The notes beneath the pieces were generated by a model. It was given only the letters and a program-made list of their open reading frames with translations, was not told the origin of the DNA and searched no databases. Below are positions 1-10,762 of a stretch of 40,103 nt of DNA, in pieces. Source of the stretch: Rhodospirillales bacterium (GTDB lineage: Bacteria; Pseudomonadota; Alphaproteobacteria; Rhodospirillales; Defluviicoccaceae); NCBI GenBank assembly GCA_025458035.1, contig JALOTH010000028.1:1-40103 (forward strand), read 5' to 3'. How positions within the stretch are numbered: the first letter of the stretch is position 1; each line of letters starts with the position of its first letter. A program made the translations under genes and the position numbers.

Positions 1-434
1 GCCGAGGCGAAGCTGACACGCTGGCCGCCCTCGTCGAGGATTTCCAGTTGGCCATCGACGGTGATGGTGTACCGATACTCCGGCTCGACGGTGAACGCGC
101 CCTGGAAACCTTGTTTTTTCGGCAGCGCTTCCTCGGTCACCGGCGCATTCATCACCGAGAAGCGGCCGATCCCGCTGATGCCGGTGGCGCGCAGCCGGTC
201 ATGGGCCCACCGCTGCATCACGCTGCTCGGCGGCGAGGCGAAACGGGTTTCGACGTTGGGCGGCGTCGTTGCGTCCTGATAGACCGACACCACCTCGATG
301 GTGCGAACCTGCAGGCTGATGGGGGGCAGGTGGGCGAAGGTGACGTCGGGTGGGCGTTCCGCCACCGGCGACGCGCAGCCGCCGCCAATCGCCGCCAGAA
401 AGATCGCAAGCGTCACGTACCGTGCCATTGCCAT
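1..434 (-). CDS. putative lipoprotein of unknown function (3' end outside window)
   Basis: Minus-strand reading from ATG at 434: MAMARYVTLAIFLAAIGGGCASPVAERPPDVTFAHLPPISLQ..., a signal peptide with a GGGC lipobox; open to the window edge. Confidence 0.7.
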   Translation of the reverse strand, partial: MAMARYVTLAIFLAAIGGGCASPVAERPPDVTFAHLPPISLQVRTIEVVSVYQDATTPPNVETRFASPPSSVMQRWAHDRLRATGISGIGRFSVMNAPVTEEALPKKQGFQGAFTVEPEYRYTITVDGQLEILDEGGQRVSFAS

Positions 435-489
435 TGGCTGCACCCCTTCAAACGCGCGGCGCCGCTGCGGGTGGGACAGCCGCCCGTGA

Positions 490-1419
490 TCAGCCGTCAC
501 CGTCGGTATCGCCGGCCAGCTCGCCGAGGGTCAATTCATATCGTGCCTTGCAGAATTCGCACACGACAACGATCAGCCCCGGTTCCGTCGTTTCCGCCAT
601 TTCCGCCAGTTCGTCCAGCGGAAAGGCGCTGAGCGTGCGTCGAACCCGTTCGGGCGAGCACCGGCAGCGGTGGCGAAGCGCCCGCTGTCGATAGACGCGA
701 ACGCCGTCCTCGTGGAACAACCGGTACAGGAGTTGCGCCGACGGCGGCGCCGGCGCCAGCAATTCCCGCGGGGTTGCGCTGCTCATCAGCAGGACGGCCC
801 GGCGCCAGTCGTCTTCCGCGAACGGGTCGGCCGCCGATGACGGCGGCAGGCGTTGCAGCATCAGCGCCGCCGCGCGGGGCGGCTCGGCGCCGCGAGTGAA
901 GTCGGTCGTGCACAGATGGAGTGCCGTATCCAACTGTTCCGACTGGCGGAAATAGGCATGGGCGCAATCGCCGAGGCTCGCCCCCTCCAACGCGGTGACA
1001 CCCTGATAACGCTCGGTCGACGGTCCCTGATCGACGGTAAAGGCCATGACGCCGGTCCCGAACAGGCGCGGCAGCGGCACCTCACCGAGGCCAAATCCGC
1101 CCAATGCGTCGCTGTCGAATCGCGCACAGGCGCGCAGCTCGCCGCCGCTGGTGACATCGGCGACGACGAGCCGGACCGGTCCCTGTCCCTGCAATTGCAG
1201 ACTGAATACGCCGTCGTATTTCAGGCTGCTGGCGAGCACGACGCTCAGCGCCACGGCCTCGGCGACGATGGTCGCGATCGGCGGCGGGTAGGCGTGCGGC
1301 CGGACGATCGCTTCGACGGCCGGACCAAGGCGCACGAGGCGCCCGCGAACGCCGACGTTCTCGATCTGAAACGGCAGGACGTGATCAGCGGCGGAACAGC
1401 TGCCGTCGGCGGCCGTCAT
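490..1419 (-). CDS. hslO: Hsp33 redox-regulated chaperone
   Basis: 309 aa; Hsp33 fold motifs and C-terminal CxC...CxxC zinc motif (HRCRCSPERVRR...VVCEFCKARYELT). Confidence 0.93.
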   Translation of the reverse strand: MTAADGSCSAADHVLPFQIENVGVRGRLVRLGPAVEAIVRPHAYPPPIATIVAEAVALSVVLASSLKYDGVFSLQLQGQGPVRLVVADVTSGGELRACARFDSDALGGFGLGEVPLPRLFGTGVMAFTVDQGPSTERYQGVTALEGASLGDCAHAYFRQSEQLDTALHLCTTDFTRGAEPPRAAALMLQRLPPSSAADPFAEDDWRRAVLLMSSATPRELLAPAPPSAQLLYRLFHEDGVRVYRQRALRHRCRCSPERVRRTLSAFPLDELAEMAETTEPGLIVVVCEFCKARYELTLGELAGDTDGDG

Positions 1420-1480
1420 CGCCGGTCAGTGGCTGCGGCGGTTCGCGCCCGCGGCCCGCGAGCGCCGGCCATCTGCGCGT

Positions 1481-2401
1481 TCAACCCATGCACCACGCGA
1501 GGATACCCTTTTGTGCGTGCAGCCGGTTCTCCGCCTCGTCCCAGACCACCGACTGCGGCCCATCGATCACATCGGCGGTCACCTCCTGGCCACGGTGCGC
1601 CGGCAGGCAGTGCATGAACAAGGCATCGGCCTTGGCCCTCGCCATCAGTTTGGCGTCGACGCGATAGGGGGCGAGTTCGTTGTGGCGCTTTTCGGCTTCC
1701 TTCATGCCCATGGAAAACCACGTGTCGGTCACGACGAGGTCCGCGCCTTCGACCGCCTGCTCGGCGCGATCGGTCAGCATGAGATCGCCGCCCTCGGCGC
1801 GAACCCAGTCAAGCCAGCGAAACGGCAGCAGCGCCGGCGGGCAGGCCAGCCGTAGCCGAAAGCCGAAGCGGATCGATGCGTGAACCCACGATCGGGCGAC
1901 GTTGTTGGCGTCGCCGGTCCAGGCGACCGTCCGCCCGGCGATGCTGCCGCGATGTTCCTCGAAGGTCATCACATCGGCCATGAGTTGGCAGGGATGGGAA
2001 GTGTCGGTCAGACCGTTGATCACCGGCACCGCCGCGTGCTGGGCCAGATCCAACAGCTTCTGCGGGTCGTTGGTGCGGATCATGATGGCGTCGACGTAGC
2101 GCGACAGGACGCGGGCGGTGTCGGCCATGCTCTCTCCCCGCCCCAGTTGCGAGTCGCTATCGGTCAGCACGACGACGTGGCCACCCAGTTGCTTCATGCC
2201 GACCTCGAAAGAAACCCGCGTGCGTGTCGACGGCTTCTCGAAGATCATCGCCAGCGTCCGGCCGCGCATCAGTGTCGCTGTCTTGGGCCGCTTGCGCCCG
2301 TTGGCGCGCTCACTCTTGATGGTTCCGGCAAGGTCGAGGATGCGCCGCAGGGTCGTCAGATCGAAGCGGTCGATATCCAGGAAGTGGCGCGGTTGAGGCA
2401 T
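1481..2401 (-). CDS. argF: ornithine carbamoyltransferase
   Basis: [14 protein letters not shown]...; [32 protein letters not shown] and [12 protein letters not shown] motifs; start placed at the internal Met 2401 rather than the ORF-track Met 2437. Confidence 0.96.
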   Translation of the reverse strand: MPQPRHFLDIDRFDLTTLRRILDLAGTIKSERANGRKRPKTATLMRGRTLAMIFEKPSTRTRVSFEVGMKQLGGHVVVLTDSDSQLGRGESMADTARVLSRYVDAIMIRTNDPQKLLDLAQHAAVPVINGLTDTSHPCQLMADVMTFEEHRGSIAGRTVAWTGDANNVARSWVHASIRFGFRLRLACPPALLPFRWLDWVRAEGGDLMLTDRAEQAVEGADLVVTDTWFSMGMKEAEKRHNELAPYRVDAKLMARAKADALFMHCLPAHRGQEVTADVIDGPQSVVWDEAENRLHAQKGILAWCMG

Positions 2402-2406
2402 GATCC

Positions 2407-3588
2407 TTAGGCAGCCTTGTTGGCAAGTTCCAGGCAACTGCGGTCAATGATCTCCAGCGCGGCATCCACTTCCGCGTCGTCGATGATCAGCGGCGGTAGC
2501 AGTCGAACAACGTTGTCGGCGGCGGGGACGCTGAGCAGGCCGTTGGCGAGCAACTGATGGACGAGGGCGGTGTTGGCAACCCGGCATTGCAGGCCCAGCA
2601 TCAGGCCGAGGCCGCGAACCTCCGCCAGCACGTCGGAACGCCGGGCGATGACACCTTCCAGGCCGTGGCGCAAGCGTTCGCCAATGGCGATGACGTGGGG
2701 CAGAAAATCGCCGGCAAGAACGACATCGAGCACGGCGTTGGCCACGGCGGTGGCCAACGGATTGCCGCCGAAGGTGGATCCGTGGCTGCCGGGGGAAAAC
2801 GCGGCGGCGACGGCATCGGTGGCAAGGCACGCGCCAATGGGGAAGCCGCCGCCCAAGCCCTTGGCAATCGCCATGATGTCGGGGGTGACGCCGGCCCATT
2901 CGTGGGCGAACAGACGCCCCGTCCGGCCCATGCCGCATTGCACCTCGTCAAAAACCAGGAGCAAGCCGTGCGCATCGGCGATCGCGCGCAGTTCGCGCAG
3001 GAACGCCGGCGGCACCGGGCGCACGCCGCCTTCGCCCTGCACCGGTTCGATCAGCACGGCCGCTGTCGTCGGACCGATCGCGGCGCGAACGGCGGCTGCA
3101 TCGCCGAGGGGCAGATGGTCGAACCCATCCACTGGCGGATCGAACCCCGCCAGATGCTTGGCGGAGCCGCCGGCGGCGATGGTGGCGAGGGTGCGGCCGT
3201 GGAAGGCGCCGTTGAAGGCGATGATCCGGTAGCGCTCCGGGTGGCCGGTCATATCGTGAAATTTGCGAACGAGTTTGATCGCGCACTCCAGTGCCTCGGC
3301 GCCGGAATTGCAGAAAAATGCGCGGTCGGCGAAGGTGTGAGCGATCAGGCGCGCCGCCAGCCGTTCCTGCTCGGGCACCCGGTACAGGTTCGAACAGTGC
3401 CATAGCCTGCGTGCCTGCGCCTCGAGCGCTGCGACGAGGTGCGGATGACAGTGGCCGAGGAGATCGACGGCCACGCCGGCCGCGAAATCGAGGTACCGCC
3501 GCCCGTTCGTTCCGTAGAGATAGGCGCCCTCGCCGCGCTCAAAGGCAACATCATGACGGTCGTACGTCGCCATCAGCGGCGAAGACAT
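2407..3588 (-). CDS. argD: acetylornithine/succinyldiaminopimelate aminotransferase
   Basis: Class III aminotransferase: [45 protein letters not shown]; adjacent to argF. Confidence 0.94.
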   Translation of the reverse strand: MSSPLMATYDRHDVAFERGEGAYLYGTNGRRYLDFAAGVAVDLLGHCHPHLVAALEAQARRLWHCSNLYRVPEQERLAARLIAHTFADRAFFCNSGAEALECAIKLVRKFHDMTGHPERYRIIAFNGAFHGRTLATIAAGGSAKHLAGFDPPVDGFDHLPLGDAAAVRAAIGPTTAAVLIEPVQGEGGVRPVPPAFLRELRAIADAHGLLLVFDEVQCGMGRTGRLFAHEWAGVTPDIMAIAKGLGGGFPIGACLATDAVAAAFSPGSHGSTFGGNPLATAVANAVLDVVLAGDFLPHVIAIGERLRHGLEGVIARRSDVLAEVRGLGLMLGLQCRVANTALVHQLLANGLLSVPAADNVVRLLPPLIIDDAEVDAALEIIDRSCLELANKAA

Positions 3589-3707
3589 GGCACACCCCTA
3601 AAACAAATCGGGCCGATGCCAGGCACCGGCCGCCGATCGGAAATCTCAAATTTATGGGCGTGAACTTGCCCCTGTCAACGCCGCCTTTTCAGGCCCGCTG
3701 GCCAGGG

Positions 3708-4529
3708 TCAGGCCTTCAACTTGTAGCCGCGCGCGAACATTCGCCAGCACAGCCACATCAATCCCGCGTTGGTGACGGCCAGCACGATGACGCCGATGGC
3801 CGGATCGGTGTCGGACCGGCCATTACAGGCGAAACGGAAGCCATCGATCATGTAGAAGAACGGATTGACATGGGCGAGCGTCCGCAACCCTTCGGGCAGC
3901 CGCTCGATCGAGTAGAAGGTGCCGGACAGAAACGACAGCGGCGTGACGATGAAGTTGGTGACGGCGGCAATGTGATCGAACTTTTCCGCCCAGATGCCGC
4001 CGGCAATGCCGAGGAGGGCCAGCATCAGCGCGGCCGACAGTGCGAAATAGGCGAGCAGCCATGGATCATGGATGCGCAGCGCCACGAACGGCAGCATCGC
4101 CACGGCGACCGCGGCGCCGACGACCAAGCCGCGCGTCACGCCGCCCAGAGCCATCGCCGTCGTCAATTCCCCCGGCGACAGCGGCGCCATCAGCACGTCG
4201 ACGATGGTTCCCTGGATCTTGGCGATCATCAGCGACGACGACGAGTTGGCGAACGCGTTCTGCGTGATCGCCATTACGATGAGGCCGGGGGCGAGAAAGA
4301 CGAGGTACGGGACGCCGCCAATACTCTCCTTAACCGGGCCGAGTGCGAGAGCGAAAATCGCCAGGTAGAGGAGAGTCGTCACCACCGGCGCCACGACGGT
4401 CTGGTTGTAAACTTTGGCGAAGCGCAACACTTCGCGACTGTAGAGCGTCCACCATCCCACGGCGTTCCACCGTCGGTGCGGCGCGCTGGAGACGGCGGGG
4501 GGCAGGCTGCTTGCGGACATTGTCGACAC
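3708..4529 (-). CDS. ABC-2 type transporter permease
   Basis: 273 aa, six hydrophobic segments; FLAPGLIVMAITQNAFANSSSSLMIAKIQGTIVDVLMAPLSPGE is typical of NodJ/ABC-2 permeases. Confidence 0.85.
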   Translation of the reverse strand: MSTMSASSLPPAVSSAPHRRWNAVGWWTLYSREVLRFAKVYNQTVVAPVVTTLLYLAIFALALGPVKESIGGVPYLVFLAPGLIVMAITQNAFANSSSSLMIAKIQGTIVDVLMAPLSPGELTTAMALGGVTRGLVVGAAVAVAMLPFVALRIHDPWLLAYFALSAALMLALLGIAGGIWAEKFDHIAAVTNFIVTPLSFLSGTFYSIERLPEGLRTLAHVNPFFYMIDGFRFACNGRSDTDPAIGVIVLAVTNAGLMWLCWRMFARGYKLKA

Positions 4530-4786
4530 CTTTAGGTTTTAGCGGGCTCGGTGTTGGTAGAAATTCTGCGGTGCAGCGGGCGTTCTAGCTAACGTAAGGA
4601 TTGTCAAACCGTAAAAAATTTCTTAGAATGTGAGAGAAATCGGCGGCAAAAGGCTCTTTCGGTTGTAGCCAGTCGCCGAAAAGCGTGAGCTGGATAGGGG
4701 CGCACCGAGGCTGAAATCAAGGCCCGGTTATCAAAAAGCGGAGGCGATGGAGAGCAGCGCCGCTCGGCGGCAGCTGCTTTCTTTTT

Positions 4787-5530
4787 TTGACCCGCTCACG
4801 CATTGAACGCCACCGTTGCATACGCCACCTCTCCGCTATGCCGATTCATACGCCCACTGCGGCGCGGCGCCGCGAGGACAACGACGATCCACTGCGCCAG
4901 TGGCGACGCCGTGATCTGCTCGCCGCGGGCGCGCTGGCGGCCGCGCTGATGCCGTGGCGGGCGCTCGCGGCGACGCCGGGACCAGCGTTACCGCCGACCC
5001 CCGCTCAGACCGCCGGGCCGTTCTATCCGCAAACGCCGCCCGCCGACAGCGATGCCGACTTGACCCGCGCCGCGGGGCGGTCGGATACCGCCCGTGGCGT
5101 GCCAGTGGCGATTGCCGGCCGCATCCTTGACCGCTCGGCGGTGCCGGTCGCCGGCGCGCTGGTTGAAATCTGGCAGTGCGATGCGTTCGGCCGCTACCAC
5201 CATCCGCTCGACGGCGGTGGTGCCGATCCCGGTTTTCAAGGCTATGGCCGCTGCCTGTCCGCCGCCGACGGCAGCTACCAGTTTCGCACCATCAAACCCG
5301 TCGCCTATGGCCCGCGAACGCCGCACATCCACTTCCGGATCAGCGCCAGGGGCTTGCCGCCGTTGATCACGCAGATGTACATCGCCGGTGAACCCGGCAA
5401 CGACCGCGACTTCGTGCTGGCGGCGATCCGCGATCCGGCCGCCCGCGACCGCGTCATCGTGCCGCTGACGGCGGCGTCGGTGGCGGACGCCAAGCTGGCC
5501 GGCACCTTCGACATCGTCCTCGCCGGGTGA
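4787..5530 (+). CDS. intradiol ring-cleavage dioxygenase family protein (protocatechuate 3,4-dioxygenase beta-like), Tat signal
   Basis: RRRDLLAAGALAAALM Tat-like leader; TAGPFYP, EIWQCDAFGRYHHP, RTPHIHFRI metal-site motifs. The exact start is uncertain; Met at 4838 (MPIHTPTAARR) is an alternative. Confidence 0.87.
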   Translation: MTRSRIERHRCIRHLSAMPIHTPTAARRREDNDDPLRQWRRRDLLAAGALAAALMPWRALAATPGPALPPTPAQTAGPFYPQTPPADSDADLTRAAGRSDTARGVPVAIAGRILDRSAVPVAGALVEIWQCDAFGRYHHPLDGGGADPGFQGYGRCLSAADGSYQFRTIKPVAYGPRTPHIHFRISARGLPPLITQMYIAGEPGNDRDFVLAAIRDPAARDRVIVPLTAASVADAKLAGTFDIVLAG

Positions 5531-5594
5531 ATCGCGCCGCCCATGGGCGTGGGCGGCGACAGCAGCGGGCGGCGGCGCCAGCCGTGCGGCGATC

Positions 5595-6635
5595 TCAGGC
5601 CGCCCGCTTCAGCACCGACGCGATTCGGCTGAGGGCGACGTCCACATCGGCCGCCGAGATATCGCGGTGGAGAACGGCGCGAACGCCATCGCCGCCGCTC
5701 GGCAACAGATAGACGCCTGCCGCAAAACACTGCTGGACAAAATCGGCCGACGAAAGCCGCTCCAATCGGAAGCGAACGATGTTGGTGGCGACCGTCGCCG
5801 CGTCGATGACGACACCGCGAACGTCCGTCAGCCCCTCGGCGAGGCGGCGCGCGTTGGCGTGATCTTCCGCCAGACGCTCGCGGTGGTAACGCAACGCGTG
5901 CAGCGCGCCGGCGGCGACGATGCCGGCCTGCCGCACGCCGCCGCCGAACAACGCCTTGAAACGGCGCGCGCGCCGCACGAACGCTTTCGAGCCGGCGAGG
6001 GCTGAGCCCATCGGCGCGCCGAGACCTTTGGAAAAGCAGACGCTGATGCTGTCGAAGGGTTTGGCGTAGGCCGCTTCGGCGACGCCGGTGGCGATGGCCG
6101 CGTTCCACAGCCGCGCCCCATCCAAGTGCACGGCCAGGTGATGACGGCGCGCCACCTCGGCGACGGCCTCGATCGCGGACAGCGGCCAGATCGTGCCGCC
6201 GCCGACGTTATGGGTGTTTTCGAGGCAGACCAGCTTTTGCGGCGGCTGCACGAGGGGCACGAACGGCAGCGGCTGGCGGATGGCCGCCGCCACGTCGGCT
6301 GCGGAAAACACGCCGCTGCGGCCGGGGAGCGCGCGCACCGTCAGACCGGAGAGCGCCGCCGGCGCGCCCCGTTCGAGCACGGCGATGTGGGCAAGCTGGT
6401 CGGCGAGGATCTCGTCCCCCGCTTCGGTATGCACCCGCAGCGCCACCTGATTCGTCATCGTGCCGCTGACCATGAACACCGCATCCTCCGTGCCGAGGAG
6501 GCTCGCGGTCATCTCCTCCAGCGCCCGCACCGTCGGATCGTCCCCGTAAACGTCGTCGCCGACCTCGGCGCTGGCCATCGCCTGCCGCATCTCGGCCGTG
6601 GGCTTCGTTACCGTATCGCTTCTGAGATCGATCAT
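5595..6635 (-). CDS. ltaE: low-specificity L-threonine aldolase
   Basis: MIDLRSDTVTKPTAEMRQAMASAEVGDDVYGDDPTV...; HLDGARLWNAA; SVCFSKGLGAPMGS PLP-Lys region. Confidence 0.94.
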   Translation of the reverse strand: MIDLRSDTVTKPTAEMRQAMASAEVGDDVYGDDPTVRALEEMTASLLGTEDAVFMVSGTMTNQVALRVHTEAGDEILADQLAHIAVLERGAPAALSGLTVRALPGRSGVFSAADVAAAIRQPLPFVPLVQPPQKLVCLENTHNVGGGTIWPLSAIEAVAEVARRHHLAVHLDGARLWNAAIATGVAEAAYAKPFDSISVCFSKGLGAPMGSALAGSKAFVRRARRFKALFGGGVRQAGIVAAGALHALRYHRERLAEDHANARRLAEGLTDVRGVVIDAATVATNIVRFRLERLSSADFVQQCFAAGVYLLPSGGDGVRAVLHRDISAADVDVALSRIASVLKRAA

Positions 6636-6787
6636 GGCAGGGGGTTCCGTAGCCGGGCAGCGCCCACCGGCAGGACGCTGAACCCTGTGGGGACGTGCGC
6701 GGATAGTAGGTGTTTTTTCCTAAAATTGCAAGCGGCTCCACCGGAGAGGGTTCGTTCGCCGGAGCGCGCTAAGGGTTTACCAACGGG

Positions 6788-8671
6788 ATGCGCGTCCGCT
6801 ACGCTGCGCGGCGCAGCGCGATCAAGGCCATTGAAGAGCATTCGTCGGGAGCCGTTCACTCAAGCGCGAGTTCCGCATTGACCTGGGAAACCCTGCAGAT
6901 CGTCATCGTTCTCGTTCTGGTGGCGGTCGTTTTTTTTGGCATGATCAAGGAGTACGTCACGCCGGATGTGCTGGCGATGGCGGCGGTGTCGTTGCTGCTC
7001 GTCTGCGGCATCCTGTCGACCCGGGATGTGCTGCAGGTTTTCAGCAACAGTGCGCCGATCGCCGTCGGCTGTCTGTTCGTGCTGTCCGCCGCGCTGGAAC
7101 GAACCGGCGTGATCGCTCGGATGGGGCAGGCGATCACCCGGGTGTCCTGGAAGTCACCGGCGCGTGCGTTTGTGGCGATGATGATCTCGGTCGCCGTCGT
7201 CTCGGCGTTCGTCAACAACACGCCCATCGTCGTCATCTTCACGCCGGTGGCCATCCAGCTTGCGCATTCGCTGTCGATCGCTCCGTCACGCTTGCTGATG
7301 CCGCTGTCGTTCGCGGCGATTTTGGGCGGCACCTGCACCCTGATTGGCACATCGACCAACATCATCGCCGATGGCGTCGCCCAGAAGCATGGTGTCGCGC
7401 CCATCGGCCTGTTCGAGATCACGATCCCCGGGGCGATCATGGCGCTCGCCGGCATCGCCTACATGAGCCTGATCGGCCGCCACCTGCTGCCTGATCGGCA
7501 GACGCTGTCGGAAACGCTGATCGACCTGCCGCAGCGCAAATTTCTCACCGAAGTTCTGGTGCCGCAGGGCTCCCCGTTGATTGGCAAGACGCCAACCGAG
7601 GCGGGGCTGACCCGCAAGCGCGGCTTCCATGTCATCGATATCATCCGCGGCGAGGGAACCTTTGACCCAGAGCACGGCGAACCGAAGCTGCGAGCGGGGG
7701 ATCGCATCGTCATTCGCACCAGCGCGGCGGAGTTCATGGGGTTGCGCAACGGCGGCGACGTGACCTTCAACAGTCAACAGCCACACGATCTTGAGCCGAT
7801 CGCCACCCGCGGCGTGCGCATGATGGAGGGCATCGTTGGGCCGAGCTCAACCTTCGTGGGTCAAAGGGTGCGCGACCTGAACCTGCGGCAGTTGTATGAC
7901 ACGCACATCCTCGCCATCCATCGGCAAAACGAGAACCTCTACCGCGACTTCACCGAATTGCGCCTGCAGTTTGGCGACACGCTGTTGCTCGAAGGGCCGC
8001 AGGACGGGCTGAAGCGCCTGTTCGAGCGGCAGGAACTGATCAACCTGACGGAAGTCACGCACCGGCCGTTCCGCGATGAAAAGGCCTGGATCGCCATTGC
8101 CGCCGTCGTCCTGGTGATCGTGCTGTCCGCCTTCAATGCGCTGCCGATTGCGGCGACGGCGCTGATCGCTGCCACGACCGTGATTGCGCTCGGCTGTCTC
8201 GACGCCGAGGAAGCGTATCGCGCCATTCACTGGCCGATCCTGATCTTGATCTTCGGCATGCTGGCGATCGGCACGGCGATGGAAACGACGGGCGCGGCGA
8301 ATCTCATCGTGCAGGGGGTCGTTGCCGTGATCGGTCATTGGGGCCCCGTCTACGTGCTATCGGCGATCTATTTCGTCACTTCGGCCCTCAATGCGTTTAT
8401 CAGCAACAACGCCGCCGCCATCCTGTTCACGCCAATCGCCATCGGCCTCGCCGAACAACTGGGGTGCGATCCGCGCCCGTTCGTCATCGCCATCATGTTC
8501 GCGTCCAGTGCCGATTTCTGTACGCCGGTCGGCTATCAGACCAATACCTTTGTCTTTGCCGCCGGGGGCTATAAGTTTCTCGACTTCACCAAGGTCGGAC
8601 TGCCGCTCAATATTCTGGTCTGGCTGATGGCGAGCGTCCTCATCCCGATCTTCTGGCCGCTGTACGGCTGA
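6788..8671 (+). CDS. SLC13/DASS-type permease with two central RCK/TrkA-C-like domains
   Basis: 627 aa; hydrophobic halves (NNTPIVVIFTPVAIQLA; NNAAAILFTPIAIGLAEQLG) flanking TrkA-C-like segments (LTEVLVPQGSPLIGKTPTEAGL, GPSSTFVGQRVRDLNLRQLYDTHILAIHR). Confidence 0.88.
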   Translation: MRVRYAARRSAIKAIEEHSSGAVHSSASSALTWETLQIVIVLVLVAVVFFGMIKEYVTPDVLAMAAVSLLLVCGILSTRDVLQVFSNSAPIAVGCLFVLSAALERTGVIARMGQAITRVSWKSPARAFVAMMISVAVVSAFVNNTPIVVIFTPVAIQLAHSLSIAPSRLLMPLSFAAILGGTCTLIGTSTNIIADGVAQKHGVAPIGLFEITIPGAIMALAGIAYMSLIGRHLLPDRQTLSETLIDLPQRKFLTEVLVPQGSPLIGKTPTEAGLTRKRGFHVIDIIRGEGTFDPEHGEPKLRAGDRIVIRTSAAEFMGLRNGGDVTFNSQQPHDLEPIATRGVRMMEGIVGPSSTFVGQRVRDLNLRQLYDTHILAIHRQNENLYRDFTELRLQFGDTLLLEGPQDGLKRLFERQELINLTEVTHRPFRDEKAWIAIAAVVLVIVLSAFNALPIAATALIAATTVIALGCLDAEEAYRAIHWPILILIFGMLAIGTAMETTGAANLIVQGVVAVIGHWGPVYVLSAIYFVTSALNAFISNNAAAILFTPIAIGLAEQLGCDPRPFVIAIMFASSADFCTPVGYQTNTFVFAAGGYKFLDFTKVGLPLNILVWLMASVLIPIFWPLYG

Positions 8672-8749
8672 CCGCCGGCCGCCCTCGACGGCGCCACGCT
8701 TGCCCCGGCCTCGGCGTCGCGACATGTTATCGCGTATGCAGATCCAGCG

Positions 8750-9469
8750 GTGACACGTGCCTTGAGCGAGCCCGATGCGACGGCGACCGACGTGCTCGCC
8801 GCTGGCCAGCCCCGCGCGACGGACGGGGGGGAGGATCTGGAACCGCTGAACGGGCTGAGCGCATCGGTGGCGTTGACGCGCCTGGCGAACGAGGTCGGCC
8901 CCGAGCGGATCACCTTCGATCACATCATCGCCCGGCTGCAGGACCGCGCTTTCGGCATCGTCATGATCATCCTCGCCGTGCCGAACTGCCTGCCGATGCC
9001 GCCCGGTGGTTCGACGGTCTTTGGCGTCGCGCTGATGCTGGTGGCGCTGCAGATGATGCTCGGCAGGCACGAACTGTGGCTGCCGCCGGTGCTCCGCCGC
9101 CGCAGTCTCGCGCGCAGCGATTTTCAGAAGGTGGTGGCGCGGCTGGCGCCCCTTCTCGCACGCATGGAGCGGCTATGCCGGCCCCGCGCCACCTGGATCG
9201 CCACCGGTCCCTTCGAGCGGCTGGCGGGCTTCGTTGCTTTCGTGCTCGCCTTTGTCGTCTCGCTGCCGATCCCGATCATCGGCAACATGCCGCCGGCCGT
9301 CGTCATCGCCGTGCTGTCCATCAGCATGATCGAACGGGATGGGCTGGCCGTGATCGTTGCCCTCGTCCTGGCGATCGCCGTTGTTGCCCTGAATTTCGGC
9401 GTCATCACCGCCGCCGTCCTCGCCGCTATCCACGCGCTGGGCGCCCTTTTTGGCATCCAGGCCATCTGA
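8750..9469 (+). CDS. ExoD family exopolysaccharide synthesis protein
   Basis: ERITFDHIIARLQDRAFGIVMIILAVPNCLPMPPGGSTVFG is characteristic of ExoD. Confidence 0.88.
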   Translation: MTRALSEPDATATDVLAAGQPRATDGGEDLEPLNGLSASVALTRLANEVGPERITFDHIIARLQDRAFGIVMIILAVPNCLPMPPGGSTVFGVALMLVALQMMLGRHELWLPPVLRRRSLARSDFQKVVARLAPLLARMERLCRPRATWIATGPFERLAGFVAFVLAFVVSLPIPIIGNMPPAVVIAVLSISMIERDGLAVIVALVLAIAVVALNFGVITAAVLAAIHALGALFGIQAI

Positions 9470-9555
9470 TCTGCGCTGCCGCGCCGGCTGGACAACGTGC
9501 GTGCCGGCGCTACCTCTTGAGCAGTGACGAAAAAGGCGTCTGGAGCATTCAGGGT

Positions 9556-10158
9556 ATGGCAGGCTGGCGAAATTCGGCGTCCCGCTACGGCATGGTCGCC
9601 ATCGGCTTCCATTGGCTGATCGCTGCCGCCATCCTCGGCATGCTGGTGCTGGGCACGATCATGGTCGAGATCAGTCCCGCATCGCCGCTGAAGTTCGCCC
9701 TCTATCAGTGGCACAAGTCGATCGGCATCAGCATCCTCGTGCTCAGCCTGCTGCGTCTCGCTTGGCGGTTCGCCAACCCGGTGCCGCCGCTGCCGGCGGG
9801 CATGCAATGGTGGGAAATCGCTGCCGCCCGCGGCACCCACGTCGGCTTTTACGCCCTGATGATCCTGCTGCCGGTGAGCGGCTGGGCAATGGTATCCGTA
9901 TCCCCGTGGAACATTCCGACGATCCTTTACGGGATCGTCGAGCTGCCGCACCTGCCACTGCGCGGCATGATTGAGGATCACAAGGGCGCCGAGAGCGCTT
10001 TGAAGGAGGTTCACGAATGGTTGGGCTGGGGCGTTGTCGCCTTGCTCGTGCTGCACGTCGCCGGCGCGCTCAAGCATCACTTCGTGATGCGCGACGACAC
10101 GCTGCTGCGCATGTTGCCCGGGCGGACCCGCCGCGCGGCGACTGGCGGCGGCCGGTGA
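9556..10158 (+). CDS. cytochrome b561 family protein
   Basis: Start MAGWRNSASRYGMVAIGFHWLIAA; HKSIGISILVLSLLRLAWRFANPVPPLP; four TM helices with His ligands. Confidence 0.9.
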   Translation: MAGWRNSASRYGMVAIGFHWLIAAAILGMLVLGTIMVEISPASPLKFALYQWHKSIGISILVLSLLRLAWRFANPVPPLPAGMQWWEIAAARGTHVGFYALMILLPVSGWAMVSVSPWNIPTILYGIVELPHLPLRGMIEDHKGAESALKEVHEWLGWGVVALLVLHVAGALKHHFVMRDDTLLRMLPGRTRRAATGGGR

Positions 10159-10733
10159 CTGCCTTGCGCGCGGCGCTCGCCGTCGTCGCGCTGGTTGTCG
10201 GCACGATTTCACTTCCGCCGCCGGCTGCGGCCGCTCCCGCATGGATCGTCGATCCGGCGGAGAGCCGCCTCGGCTTTGTCGGCACGCAGATGGGGGCTCC
10301 CTTCGAGGGGCGGTTTGGGCGCTTCGACAGTGACATCACCTTCGCGCCGGAGGAGCTGGCGGCCAGCCGCGTCGTTGTCATCATCGACATGGCCAGCGCC
10401 GAAACCGGCAGTCGCGAACGGGACGGGCTGCTGCCCGGACGGGCCTGGTTCGACGTCGCCGGCTCGCCGCAGGCACGCTTTGCCGCCAAGTCCTTCCGCC
10501 ACCTCGGCGGCAACCGCTATGAGGCGCTCGCCGACTTGACCATTCGCGGCAACTCAAAGACGGTGGTGGTGCCGGTGACCATCGACATCGCCGGCACGAC
10601 GGCGAAGGTCGAGGGCGCGACCCGCATCAATCGCATCGATTTCGGTGTCGGCGAGGGCGAGTGGGCGAGTGCGGCGGTGGTCGGGCACGAGGTGGAGGTG
10701 CGGTTTGCGCTGACGGCGCGGCGGGCGCCGTGA
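10155..10733 (+). CDS. YceI family periplasmic protein
   Basis: GTG start at 10155 overlaps the b561 stop (GTGA); signal peptide then WIVDPAESRLGFVGTQMGAPFEGRFGRFDSDITFAPEEL. Confidence 0.88.
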   Translation: MTALRAALAVVALVVGTISLPPPAAAAPAWIVDPAESRLGFVGTQMGAPFEGRFGRFDSDITFAPEELAASRVVVIIDMASAETGSRERDGLLPGRAWFDVAGSPQARFAAKSFRHLGGNRYEALADLTIRGNSKTVVVPVTIDIAGTTAKVEGATRINRIDFGVGEGEWASAAVVGHEVEVRFALTARRAP

Positions 10734-10762
10734 TCCGCGGACGATGAGGGGCTGAGGCGACG

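Noticed and set aside
3291-4535. 414-aa plus-strand ORF opposite argD and the ABC-2 permease
   Set aside because: Antisense artefact, H/R/Q-rich with no recognisable domain
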